Shown piece by piece: positions 32,801 to 40,466 of a stretch of DNA of 41,254 bases. Location: assembly GCF_003346515.1 (NCBI RefSeq), contig NZ_QQNA01000036.1, positions 1-41,254 on the forward strand, written 5' to 3'. The DNA is from Streptomyces corynorhini (GTDB taxonomy: Bacteria > Actinomycetota > Actinomycetes > Streptomycetales > Streptomycetaceae). The position numbers were made by a program, and so were the translations under genes. Below the pieces are notes generated by a model. That model was not told the origin of the DNA. It searched no databases and saw nothing but the letters and a program-made list of their open reading frames with translations. How positions within the stretch are numbered: the first letter of the stretch is position 1; each line of letters starts with the position of its first letter.

Positions 32801-34503
32801 ATGCGTTCTCGATATCAGGAGCACGGTCCTTCGACCTGACCCATCGTCCGTGGTTGCCCGTCCAGTTCGTCGACGGCTCCGAGCGTGAGCTGTCCCTGCT
32901 CGACGTGTTCGACCAGGCGCGCGACATCCGTCGGCTGGTCGGAGATCTGCCGACCCAGGACTTCGCTCTGACACGGCTGCTCTTGGCGATCCTCCATGAC
33001 GCTCTCGACGGAGGCGGCAAAGGCGCGGCCCCGGCCGACAGTGACGTGTGGGAGGAGCTGTGGCTGTCCCGGACGCTGTACGCAGGTCCTGCGGCCGAGT
33101 ACCTGCAACTGCACCGCGAGCGCTTCGATCTGCTACACCCCCAACATCCGTTCTTCCAAGTCGCCGGATTGCGTACGGCCAAGGAAGAGATCTCCTCCCT
33201 CAACCGCATCGTGGCCGACGTGCCCAATGGACAACCGTTCTTCAGCATGCGCATGCCTGAGGTGGACCGGCTCGGCTTCGCGGAGGCGGCCCGGTGGCTG
33301 GTACATGCCCAGGCGTTCGACCCCTCCGGCATCAAATCGGGTGCCGTGGACGATCCCAGGGTGAAGAAGGGGAAAGGTTATCCACAAGGTGTGGCGTGGG
33401 CAGGCAACCTCGGCGGTGTCCTTGTGGAAGGGGACACCCTGCACGAGACACTGCTGCTGAACCTGATTGCCGCGGACACCGTCGGCCTGCACACGGACGA
33501 GTCCGACCGGCCGACGTGGCGGGCGGAGCCGTGCGGGCCGGCCGAGGACCCGGACCTCGCGCAGCGCCCCTACGGGTTGCGGGATCTGTACACCTGGCAG
33601 TCCCGTCGTATCCGGCTGCACCACGACGCCGACGGTGTGTACGGCGTAGTGCTCGCCTACGGTGACCGTCTCGAACCGCACAACAAGCTGCCGTACGAAC
33701 CGATGACGGGCTGGCGCCGCAGTCCCGCGCAGGAGAAGAAGCGCCGCGAAGCGCGTGTCTACCTGCCGCAGGAGCACGATCCTTCGCGCATGGCCTGGCG
33801 CGGGATGGAGGGACTCCTCACCGGACGGGAGGCGGGGACGGTGCAAGGCCAGGATGGCGCCCAGCGGCTGCGTCCTCTGATCGTGGAGTGGATCGCCCGG
33901 CTGACCACCGAAGGTTTTCTCCCACGCGGCCACCTCATCCGCACCCGCATCGTGGGCGCCCGGTACGGCACCCAGCAGTCGGTGATCGACGAGGTGGTGG
34001 ACGACGGCGTCCTGATGCCCGTGGTGCTGCTCCACCACGACGACCGGCGATACAGGCAGAAGGCCGTGGACGCCCTGAAGGACGCGGAGAAGGCCGTCGG
34101 CTGTCTCGCCGACCTCGCCGCCGACCTCGCCTTGGCGTCCGGGACCGCTCCCGAACCGCGCCAGGGCGCTGCTCGCGATCTAGGGTTCGGCACCCTCGAC
34201 ACCCATTACCGCCGCTGGCTGCGGGACCTGGGCACCGCCCCCGACCCGGAAGAGCACCGCGGCCGCTGGAAGCGAAAGGTGCACCGCATCGTCGGTGACC
34301 TGGGGACGGGGCTGCTGGACGACGTCGGAACCGCTGCTTGGGAGGGACGCGTTGTGGAGACCCGAGACGGATCACGATGGCTGAATGACGCCGCGGCCGA
34401 ACTCCGTTTCCGTAAAAGGCTCGTCGGATTCCTGACTGCTGGTGATCACGGCCAACCGGGTCCGCCACCCGCCCGACCGGATTCCGTGGAGTCGCCGGTA
34501 TGA
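29851..34503 (+). CDS. cas3: Natural Cas3-Cse1 (Cas8e) fusion, type I-E nuclease-helicase plus Cascade large subunit
   Basis: A single 1550-aa protein joins two proteins that are separate in E. coli. The HD nuclease is N-terminal: H39 (RHMADSA), H85/D86 (GTHDIGKA), H160/H161 (GGHHGVP). An SF2 helicase follows: Walker A APMGEGKT (K327), DEVH at 490-493, SAT at 521-523, motif VI QRMGRLHRH (699-707). The Cas3 accessory domain runs to about 990, and Cse1 starts near residue 993 (SFDLTHRPWLPVQFVDGSER), ending after a long helical bundle. Cse1 recognises the PAM and recruits Cas3; Cas3 degrades target DNA. Such fusions have been reported in Streptomyces. GTG at 29851 has no strong ribosome binding site. 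The stop overlaps casB as ATGA. Confidence 0.96.
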   Translation: MRDERNQSANLGDRLAGAARTVWAKHDRATAKWLPLWRHMADSAAVAGLLWDHWLPRNVKELVAEPLPEGDADGRRLCVWLAGTHDIGKATPAFACQVDDLADVMSAAGLGMPTRKQFGDDRGMAPHGLAGQVLLQEWLEERRGWTRRASTQFAVMAGGHHGVPPDHMQIHNLEAHPELLRTPGPAEAAWQRVQNELLDACADVFGVDDRLAHWRGVKLPQPVQVLLTATVIVCDWIASNPDLFPYFPEEHPRSDTERVAAAWRGLRLPAPWSPAEPLGQAAELFAARFELPPGAVVRPVQEQALAMARGMEQPGMLIIEAPMGEGKTEAALAVAEVFAARSGAGGCYVALPTMATSNAMFPRLLDWLDRLSALTSSTAREPSPERHSGRHSILLAHAKAALQEDYAALTRDSHRTIAAVDAYGDDERPADAEKSASADLVAHQWLRGRKKGLLASFAVGTIDQLLMTGLKSRHVALRHLAMAGKVVVIDEVHAYDAYMNTYLDRVLSWLGAYRVPVVVLSATLPAGRRQELAEAYTGSSADTLADATDYPLLTAVAPAAEAVKAAPTASGRRTDVVLERLADDETVLADRLAAELADGGCALVVRNTVDRVTDTAAVLRARFGAEQVTVAHARFIDVDRARKDASLLTRFGPPDRDSRSPHRPREAHVVVASQVAEQSLDLDFDLLVTDLCPVDLLLQRMGRLHRHSRGERQAQRPPRLRKPRCLVTGVDWRTEPAPTPVRGSRTVYGAYPLLRSLAVLSPHLGAPGKPGRPVRLPEDISPLVQRAYGDDEPCPPYWEQTVGPARALHHEARATQQRHAEVFRLDEVRKAGRPLIGWIGAGVGDADDSRAGRAQVRDSRESLEVVVVMRRVDGTLCTLPWLDKGMGGLELPTEAVPFARAARAAAASGLRLPYHFSYPDKLRQALTELEELYIPAWQEKESHWLAGELILALDEDRTTRLAGWRLAYDPDEGLLVTGEEPSKDAFSISGARSFDLTHRPWLPVQFVDGSERELSLLDVFDQARDIRRLVGDLPTQDFALTRLLLAILHDALDGGGKGAAPADSDVWEELWLSRTLYAGPAAEYLQLHRERFDLLHPQHPFFQVAGLRTAKEEISSLNRIVADVPNGQPFFSMRMPEVDRLGFAEAARWLVHAQAFDPSGIKSGAVDDPRVKKGKGYPQGVAWAGNLGGVLVEGDTLHETLLLNLIAADTVGLHTDESDRPTWRAEPCGPAEDPDLAQRPYGLRDLYTWQSRRIRLHHDADGVYGVVLAYGDRLEPHNKLPYEPMTGWRRSPAQEKKRREARVYLPQEHDPSRMAWRGMEGLLTGREAGTVQGQDGAQRLRPLIVEWIARLTTEGFLPRGHLIRTRIVGARYGTQQSVIDEVVDDGVLMPVVLLHHDDRRYRQKAVDALKDAEKAVGCLADLAADLALASGTAPEPRQGAARDLGFGTLDTHYRRWLRDLGTAPDPEEHRGRWKRKVHRIVGDLGTGLLDDVGTAAWEGRVVETRDGSRWLNDAAAELRFRKRLVGFLTAGDHGQPGPPPARPDSVESPV

Positions 34504-35222
34504 CCGCCGGCCTTCCTGCCCCCGTCACGTCCGGTACGCGGCAGACACCCCTCGGTCCCGTCGGCGCCGCTGTCCACCAGCACATCACCTGGCTGCAGCG
34601 TGGCTATCTGGACGACCGCAGTGACGCCGTGGGCGCACTGGCACGGCTGCGGCGCGGCATCGGCCGGCCTGCCGGTGAGACCGCCGACCTGTGGGGTCTG
34701 ATCGGCACGGAGCCCCTGCACGAGCTGTACGAGCGGCGTGAGCTGACCGAGGGCGCCCTGCAGCAGGCCGAGGAAGCGGCGCACGCCGCTGTCACCCTGT
34801 GGTCGCTTCACCAGCAGTCCCACCATGCCGCTCGCATGCACCGCAGGCCCGGCCTTGAACTCGGTGCCGCCGTGCGTCGCCTGGCTCCCGGGGCAGAGAT
34901 CGACGAGCCGACGCGGAAGCGCTTCGTCCGAGCGGGTGCGGCCGCCACTCCCGTGGTCCTCGCCGGACGGCTGCGCGAGTTGGTTCTCCTGCTGCGCCGC
35001 GAGGCCATCGCACTTGACTACGGACTGCTGGCCGACCAGCTCCAGACCTGGCAGAGCCCCGGCGGAACTCAGTCGGTACGCCGTTCCTGGGGCCGTTCCT
35101 ACCTCGCTGCCCCCCGGCCCGCGTCGGACAGCGGCTCGGCGACGGCGGGGCGCAACGCGCCGGGCGACAGCGACGGCACGCAGGACCCCGACATGACCAC
35201 CCCGGAGGACCACACACCGTGA
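34500..35222 (+). CDS. casB: Type I-E Cascade small subunit Cse2 (CasB)
   Basis: The 240-aa helical small subunit is present in two copies on the Cascade backbone in characterised type I-E complexes, where it stabilises the non-target DNA strand. The Cse2 core is visible (ALARLRRGIGRPAGETADLW, ALQQAEEAAHAAVTLWSLHQ, GAAVRRLA, RFVRAGAAATPVVLAGRLRE). It is longer than the E. coli protein (about 160 aa) because of a disordered Ser/Gly/Asp-rich tail (ASDSGSATAGRNAPGDSDGT). It starts at ATG 34500, overlapping the cas3-cse1 stop, and its TGA overlaps the cas7 GTG, so all three are coupled. Confidence 0.93.
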   Translation: MTAGLPAPVTSGTRQTPLGPVGAAVHQHITWLQRGYLDDRSDAVGALARLRRGIGRPAGETADLWGLIGTEPLHELYERRELTEGALQQAEEAAHAAVTLWSLHQQSHHAARMHRRPGLELGAAVRRLAPGAEIDEPTRKRFVRAGAAATPVVLAGRLRELVLLLRREAIALDYGLLADQLQTWQSPGGTQSVRRSWGRSYLAAPRPASDSGSATAGRNAPGDSDGTQDPDMTTPEDHTP

Positions 35223-36439
35223 GCCGCACCATCATCGACGTGCACGTGCTTCAGACCGTGCCGCCGAGCAACCTCAACCGCGATGACACCGGCACCCCGA
35301 AGACGGCGGTCTACGGTGGCGTCCGCCGCGCCCGCGTTTCCAGCCAGGCATGGAAGAGGGCGACCCGACGAGCGTTCCAAGACCTTCTCGACCCGGACGA
35401 ACTCGGTTTTCGTACCCGCCGAGTGGCCGAGCTGCTGGCCGAGCGGATCAACGCTGCGGAGCCTTCGCTGGACGGCGCCGCGGCCGTGGCACTGGCGACC
35501 GAAACGCTCTGTGCCGCGACGGGTTCGAAGATCGAGGTGCCGCGGAGGAAGGCCGAGAGCGCGAAGAAGAAGGGCGAGCCCGAACCGCCGCCGGAAGCCT
35601 CGTACCTGATGTTCCTCAGTTCACGCCAGATCGACGGCCTGGCCCGCCTCGCGGTCGCGGGGGCCGATGACATCAAGGCGTACCTGAAGGTCAAGGAGAA
35701 CAAGGACAAGGCCCGCGGGATCGCCGACACCCGGCACTCCGTGGACATTGCGCTGTTCGGACGGATGGTCGCCGACTCCACCGACTTCAACGTCGATGCC
35801 GCGGCCCAGGTAGCGCATGCCATCAGCGTCCACCAGGTCGAGAACGAGTCCGACTACTTCACCGCGGTGGACGACCAGAACGAGAAGGCGGAGGAGTCCG
35901 GCGCCGGCATGATCGGCACGGTCGACTTCAACTCGGCGACTCTCTATCGTTACGCCGCCCTGGACGTGGACCGGCTGCGCGACAACCTCGGTGTCGGCAG
36001 CCGTCCTGATCAGCCGCTGGACGAGCCGGTACGGAGAGCGGTGCGGGCTTTCCTGCACGGCTTCGTGGCGTCCATGCCCACCGGGAAGATCAACACATTC
36101 GGTAACCACACGCTTCCCGAAGCGGTGATCGTCACCCTGCGCTCGGCGAGGCCCATCAGTTACGTCTCGGCCTTCGAAGAACCTGTACTGGCTCCCCTGG
36201 GTTGCGGCGGCTATCTGCGGGGCGCGTGCGCCCAGTTGCTCGCGCACGTCTCCGACATCGAGAAGGCGTACGAGGTCTCCGACGATCCGAGCTGGGTGCT
36301 CAGGGCGGGGGCGGCCACCGAACCGCTCGCGGCGGTCGGCACCGCGGTCACCATCAGCGGTCTGCTGGACGGAGTGGGCGATGCGGTCGCCACGCGGATG
36401 GCGGCGCAAGGGCTCAAGGGCCAGGGCCGCCCCGTATGA
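35219..36439 (+). CDS. cas7e: Type I-E Cascade backbone protein Cas7e (Cse4/CasC)
   Basis: The 406-aa RAMP protein polymerises along the crRNA (six copies in known type I-E Cascade). The start TIIDVHVLQTVPPSNLNRDD and GTPKTAVYGGVRRARVSSQA are the recognisable Cas7e N-terminus. MFLSSRQIDGLARLA, DSTDFNVDAAAQVAHAISVH, FNSATLYRYAALDVDRL, MPTGKINTFGNHTLPEAV and RPISYVSAFEEPV follow. A charged KAESAKKKGEPEPPPEAS insert near residue 110 is the main length difference from shorter homologues. The GTG at 35219 overlaps the casB stop. The TGA overlaps the cas5 ATG. Confidence 0.95.
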   Translation: MSRTIIDVHVLQTVPPSNLNRDDTGTPKTAVYGGVRRARVSSQAWKRATRRAFQDLLDPDELGFRTRRVAELLAERINAAEPSLDGAAAVALATETLCAATGSKIEVPRRKAESAKKKGEPEPPPEASYLMFLSSRQIDGLARLAVAGADDIKAYLKVKENKDKARGIADTRHSVDIALFGRMVADSTDFNVDAAAQVAHAISVHQVENESDYFTAVDDQNEKAEESGAGMIGTVDFNSATLYRYAALDVDRLRDNLGVGSRPDQPLDEPVRRAVRAFLHGFVASMPTGKINTFGNHTLPEAVIVTLRSARPISYVSAFEEPVLAPLGCGGYLRGACAQLLAHVSDIEKAYEVSDDPSWVLRAGAATEPLAAVGTAVTISGLLDGVGDAVATRMAAQGLKGQGRPV

Positions 36440-37164
36440 GGGAACGCACCAACGTCCTGACTCTGCGCCTTGCGGGCCCGCTCCAGTCCTGGGGCGCGTC
36501 CTCGCGCTTCGCGCGGCGTTCGACCGAGCGTGCGCCCACCAAGAGCGGAGTGCTCGGTCTGCTCGCGGCTGCCCAGGGCCGTGACCGCGGCGCGGACGTC
36601 TCGGATCTTGCTGCCCTCACGTTCGCCGTCCGGCTCGACCAGCCGGGTACCCGAGTGCGTGATTACCAGACCGCGCACCATGGCGAGACCGGCAAGTCCA
36701 TGCCGGTCTCCGAACGCTTCTACCTCTCCGACGCGGTCTTCGTCGCCGCCGTCGAAGGGGACGAGGACTTGATCGACGCGCTATACAGGGGGGTCCGGGC
36801 TCCGACGTTCCTGCCGTTCCTCGGCCGTCGCTCCTGTCCGCCGTCCCGCCCGATCGATCTGGGTGCGCATCGCGGCGGGCTGTGGAAGGCGTTGAGTGCC
36901 GAGCCCTGGCAGGCATCCGTCTGGTTCCAGCGCCGCCATGTCCGTGAGCGACGCGTCGAACTCGAAGTGATCGCCGATCTCGTCGCCGGTGAGGGGCCCG
37001 GCGACGCGGTACGGGACCAACCGCTCAGCTTCGATCCGCGCCACCGCCGGTACGGTCTGCGCTGCGTCCGCTCCAGTGTCGTCACCGTCGCCAATCCGCT
37101 CAGCGCGCCCCGCAGGACCTTCGTACCGCCGAAACACGATCCGATGGGGCTACTGGAAAGCTGA
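36436..37164 (+). CDS. cas5e: Type I-E Cascade protein Cas5e (CasD)
   Basis: The 242-aa RAMP protein caps the crRNA 5' handle in Cascade. The family opening LTLRLAGPLQSWGASSRFAR is very clear, followed by RSTERAPTKSGVLGLLAAAQ, the glycine loop region, RDYQTAHHG and SERFYLSDAVFVAAVEG. The ATG at 36436 overlaps the cas7 stop as ATGA; a longer upstream frame lies inside cas7 and was rejected. It ends two bases before the cas6e start. No anomalies are seen. Confidence 0.95.
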   Translation: MRERTNVLTLRLAGPLQSWGASSRFARRSTERAPTKSGVLGLLAAAQGRDRGADVSDLAALTFAVRLDQPGTRVRDYQTAHHGETGKSMPVSERFYLSDAVFVAAVEGDEDLIDALYRGVRAPTFLPFLGRRSCPPSRPIDLGAHRGGLWKALSAEPWQASVWFQRRHVRERRVELEVIADLVAGEGPGDAVRDQPLSFDPRHRRYGLRCVRSSVVTVANPLSAPRRTFVPPKHDPMGLLES

Positions 37165-37166
37165 CT

Positions 37167-37880
37167 ATGTTCCTGACTCGATTCCGCTTCAACACCGCGC
37201 GCAGGGGCGCCCGTCGGCTGCTGACCTCGCCGCAGAGCCTGCACGCGGCAGTCATGGCGTCCTTTGCGGAGAAGCCCGACCACCAGGGCGGCGGGCCCCG
37301 GGTGCTGTGGCGTCTGGACCATCAGTCCCCCAGTGAGGTGCTGCTCTACGTTGTCAGTCCCGACCGGCCGGACCTCACCCATCTCGTGGAGCAGGCAGGC
37401 TGGCCGACGACGGGCGGTTGGCAGACGAAGCCGTACGCGCCCTTTCTCGCGCGCCTCGCCGCCGACGACACCTGGGCCTTCCGGCTTACCGCGAACCCTG
37501 TGCACAGCATCCGACGGCATGCCGCCGAGGCGACCAAGCGCACCGTTCACGTCACCCCGCGGCACCAGTTGGACTGGTTGCTCAAACGGCAGACGGACGC
37601 CGGTTTCGCCATCGTGGAAAAGCCGGAACCCCGGCCGGACGGCCTCGACGCCGCGTGGCACGAGGTCGTCGTCCACAACCGCAGCGACCTCGCCTTCCGT
37701 AAGAGGGACGAGTCCGTCACCCGCGCGCACAAGGTGACGCTGACCCGTGTCACCTTCGACGGACGCCTCCGCGTCCTCGATCCCGATGCACTCCGGCGCA
37801 CCCTCACCTCCGGTCTGGGCAAGGCCAAGGCGTACGGCTGCGGGCTCATGACCCTGGCTCCTGCGGAGCGTGGCCGGTGA
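37167..37880 (+). CDS. cas6e: CRISPR RNA endonuclease Cas6e (Cse3)
   Basis: The 237-aa endoribonuclease cuts the repeat hairpin and stays bound to the crRNA 3' end. The N-terminal ferredoxin-like start MFLTRFRFNTARRGARRLLT carries the catalytic histidine position H26 (SLHAAVMASF). The C-terminal glycine-rich loop GLGKAKAYGCGLMTLAP is present. Both arrays retain the stem CCCCGC/GCGGGG and differ only in the loop, so one enzyme should process both. ATG at 37167 lies two bases after the cas5 stop, and the TGA overlaps the cas1 GTG. Confidence 0.94.
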   Translation: MFLTRFRFNTARRGARRLLTSPQSLHAAVMASFAEKPDHQGGGPRVLWRLDHQSPSEVLLYVVSPDRPDLTHLVEQAGWPTTGGWQTKPYAPFLARLAADDTWAFRLTANPVHSIRRHAAEATKRTVHVTPRHQLDWLLKRQTDAGFAIVEKPEPRPDGLDAAWHEVVVHNRSDLAFRKRDESVTRAHKVTLTRVTFDGRLRVLDPDALRRTLTSGLGKAKAYGCGLMTLAPAERGR

Positions 37881-38887
37881 CCACCATCAGCCGCCGTCCG
37901 GCCTCCGGTCCGCGACAGCTCACCCGCGTCGGTGACCGCCTGTCCTTCGTCTACCTCGAACGTTGTGTGGTGCACCGCGACGCCAACGCCATCACCGCCG
38001 AGGACGCGGAGGGAGTACGTCACCTCCCGTCGGCGACGATCGGTACGTTGCTGCTCGGCCCGGGGACGCGGATCACCCACCAGGCCATGGCGGTTCTCGG
38101 CGAGAGCGGGGCCGTGGTCGTATGGGTCGGCGAGAACGGCGTACGTTTCTATGCCGGCGGCCGGGCGCTGAGCCGTTCCTCCGCACTCATGGAGGCCCAG
38201 GCCGTGGCCTGGGCGAACCAGCGGACCCGGCTCGATGTCGCCAGGGCCATGTACCGGCTTCGCTTCCCTGACGAGGACCCGGCCGGGTGCACCCGCCGTC
38301 AGCTCCTGGGCCGTGAGGGCGATCGGGTCAAGCGCTGTTATGCCGAGCAGGCCGCCCGCACGGGCGTTACCTGGCGTGGCCGCCGATTCACCCCCGGCGA
38401 CTTCAGCTCCGGAGACGCCGCGAATCAGGCCGTCACCGCCGCCGCGCAGTGCATGTACGGCGTCGCCCAGACCGTGGTCGCGGCGCTGGGGTGCAGTCCA
38501 GGGCTCGGATTTGTCCACTCGGGCCACGAACTGTCCTTCGTCCTCGACGTGGCCGACTTCTACAAAACGGACATCGGCATTCCCATCGCCTTCGAGGTCG
38601 CCGCAGAGGGTGAGGAGGACATCGGCCCCCGCACTCGGCGAGCGCTGCGTGACCGGATCAACACCACCGGGCTGCTCGACCGGTGCGTGCGCGACATCCA
38701 GGGACTGCTCGCACCCGCGGGCGCCGACCTGTCGGCCGACGCCGACCAGGTCACCCTCCTGTCCGACCGGGGCGCCGAGGTGGCCGCCGGCCGCAACTAC
38801 GGAGACCAAACTGGCGGCCAGGGCGGCACCTTGGTTCAGGACATCGGGGCTCAGGACGCCCTGGCGCGGGACGGCGTCGTCTGGTGA
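37877..38887 (+). CDS. cas1e: CRISPR adaptation integrase Cas1e
   Basis: The 336-aa metal-dependent integrase inserts new spacers with Cas2. The beta-rich N-terminal domain (VGDRLSFVYLERCVVHRDAN, LPSATIGTLLLGPGTRITHQ) precedes the helical catalytic domain. The metal ligands E147 (LGREGDRVKRCY), H214 (GFVHSGHELS), D224 and D227 (VLDVADFYK) lie at a constant +6 offset from E. coli E141, H208, D218 and D221. A Gly/Asp-rich tail (about 305-336) extends past the core. All ligands are intact, so adaptation should be functional. The GTG at 37877 overlaps the cas6e stop. Confidence 0.95.
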   Translation: MTTISRRPASGPRQLTRVGDRLSFVYLERCVVHRDANAITAEDAEGVRHLPSATIGTLLLGPGTRITHQAMAVLGESGAVVVWVGENGVRFYAGGRALSRSSALMEAQAVAWANQRTRLDVARAMYRLRFPDEDPAGCTRRQLLGREGDRVKRCYAEQAARTGVTWRGRRFTPGDFSSGDAANQAVTAAAQCMYGVAQTVVAALGCSPGLGFVHSGHELSFVLDVADFYKTDIGIPIAFEVAAEGEEDIGPRTRRALRDRINTTGLLDRCVRDIQGLLAPAGADLSADADQVTLLSDRGAEVAAGRNYGDQTGGQGGTLVQDIGAQDALARDGVVW

Positions 38888-39234
38888 CGGTCATCGTCCT
38901 CACCCACTGCCCGGTCGGCCTGCGCGGGTTCCTTACTCGCTGGCTCCTGGAAATCTCTCCCGGTGTCTTCCTGGGCAATCCCTCCGCCCGCATTCGGGAC
39001 GCCCTGTGGGACGAGGTCCGCCAGTACGCCGGTAACGGTCGCGCGTTGCTCGCCTACTCAACCAACTCCGAGCAGGGCTACGCGTTCCGTACCCATGACC
39101 ACAAATGGCATCCCGTCGACCACGAGGGCCTTACCCTCATCTTCCGCCCCTCCGACCGTCCTGCCCGCTCATCACCTTCCACAGGCTGGAGCAAGGCGTC
39201 CAAGCGTCGCCGTTTCGGCAATCGGGCGCCGTAA
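38884..39234 (+). CDS. cas2e: CRISPR adaptation protein Cas2e
   Basis: The 116-aa type I-E Cas2, a ferredoxin-fold partner, bridges two Cas1 dimers during spacer integration. The sequence VTVIVLTHCPVGLRGFLTRW, then LLEISPGVFLGNPSARIRDA, EQGYAFRTHDHKWHPVDHEG and LTLIFRP is typical of Cas2e. The C-terminal tail SPSTGWSKASKRRRFGNRAP is a common actinobacterial extension. The GTG at 38884 overlaps the cas1 stop as GTGA. It is the last cas gene, followed by 415 bp to array 2. Confidence 0.94.
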   Translation: MTVIVLTHCPVGLRGFLTRWLLEISPGVFLGNPSARIRDALWDEVRQYAGNGRALLAYSTNSEQGYAFRTHDHKWHPVDHEGLTLIFRPSDRPARSSPSTGWSKASKRRRFGNRAP

Positions 39235-39520
39235 CTCCCTCACAACGGGCCGACTGTCCGGTTGCGTTTGCGTTTGCGCGGGGAGCTTGTACTGACAGCA
39301 GCGTTGCGGTGAAACCCCCGTGTGCCCGTGGCGCCGGCGAGTTCGGCGTCGACACGGGACGGCGGGAAGTGCGGTGGGCGGGTCGGTGTGCAGTAATGCC
39401 CGAGCGGCTGGAACCGCCGACACCGTCCTCACTCTCGGTGTACTGCGAAATGCACGGCACACGTGAGAGTTCGAGCTGGGCCATCTCTGGGGGGCGTAGG
39501 AGCCTCACTCGAAACCTCTG
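39235..39520. other. cas2 to array 2 leader gap, nothing recognised
   Basis: No credible gene, terminator or RNA is seen in these 286 bp; frames are low-quality continuations. Confidence 0.4.
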
Positions 39521-39649
39521 GTGTGAACACGTAGCCTGTGGTTTGGAGGCATGTCTGACGAATGGCGCGACCATTTGTCTCGTATGCCCCTTTCTCTCAT
39601 CCTTGCTGAAATAGGGGTTGCCCCTTGATGAAAGTGCAGCTCACGGAGT
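39521..39649 (+). promoter_or_regulatory. CRISPR leader of array 2
   Basis: This 129-bp sequence is homologous to the leader of array 1. The last 19 bases before the repeat, AAAGTGCAGCTCACGGAGT, are identical. Upstream blocks differ at scattered positions and in a small central segment (CGAATGGCGCGACCATTTG here). The last 19 bases are probably the spacer-integration signal. Confidence 0.8.
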
Positions 39650-40333
39650 CCGCTCCCCGCGCATGCGGGGATGAGCCCTATTCACCACCGGGTACACCAC
39701 ATGCGGCCCGCCGCTCCCCGCGCATGCGGGGATGAGCCCAACCGCCTCAAGGAAGCGCAGACCAAGACCGACCGCTCCCCGCGCATGCGGGGATGAGCCC
39801 TCCTCGGGATCGACATCGCACAGGGCGGCGCCCCGCTCCCCGCGCATGCGGGGATGAGCCCGCCGCCGCACCCTCATCCGCAGCCTCAACCCCCCGCTCC
39901 CCGCGCATGCGGGGATGAGCCCAGCGCGTGCATCATCCGCATCTGCGGCGGCGACCGCTCCCCGCGCATGCGGGGATGAGCCCAGGTCGGGGTCGTCCCC
40001 GGTGCCGTCGCAGCGCCGCTCCCCGCGCATGCGGGGATGAGCCTGAAGGCATGCGACGCCATCGCTGCTGGGGCCACCGCTCCCCGCGCATGCGGGGATG
40101 AGCCCATGATCGGCGGCGTCCTCCAGACCGAGCAGCGCCGCTCCCCGCGCATGCGGGGATGAGCCCAACCAGGGGCCGGGGCGCGGCGCGGACTTTGACC
40201 GCTCCCCGCGCATGCGGGGATGAGCCCAGCCACCCTTCGCACCTGCGGATCCAGTACCGCCGCTCCCCGCGCATGCGGGGATGAGCCCTGCTCCAGCGCG
40301 TCTTCGCGGCGGTCCTCGCACCACTCCCCGCGC
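39650..40333 (+). CRISPR. CRISPR array 2, type I-E, 11 full repeats plus a truncated 12th
   Basis: The 29-bp repeats start at 39650 with an exact 61-bp period to 40260-40288, giving 11 spacers of 32 bp. The repeat differs from array 1 only in the loop (GCAT instead of GCGT), in every copy. Repeat 7 ends T instead of C. After spacer 11 (40289-40320) the twelfth repeat breaks after CTCCCCGCGC (40321-40333) and runs into an excisionase-like reading frame. Spacer 9 (40167-40198) matches array 1 spacers 7/8 at 27 of 32 bases. The leader lies at the left, in the same orientation as array 1. Confidence 0.97.
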
Positions 40334-40447
40334 CGCATCACCTTCGTGAAGGTCGGTCGCCATATCCGGATCGCGGAGAGCCTGCTCTCCGCGTACGTCG
40401 TGGCCAACACGGTTGAGCCCCATCCGGCCCCGCCCCCGCCGCCGTAG
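40331..40447 (+). pseudogene. Excisionase-like C-terminal remnant fused to array 2 end
   Basis: The frame reads RRITFVKVGRHIRIAESLLS, then AYVVANTVEPHPAPPPPP and a TAG. RRI.FVKVGRH.RI.ES is the second half of the helix-turn-helix of actinobacterial excisionase-type (Xis/AlpA-like) proteins. The N-terminal half is missing and the frame begins in the truncated repeat. It directly precedes the integrase remnant, the normal xis-int order in integrative elements. It is too short to be functional. Confidence 0.6.
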
Positions 40448-40466
40448 CAAGGAGGGTGCTCCCAAG

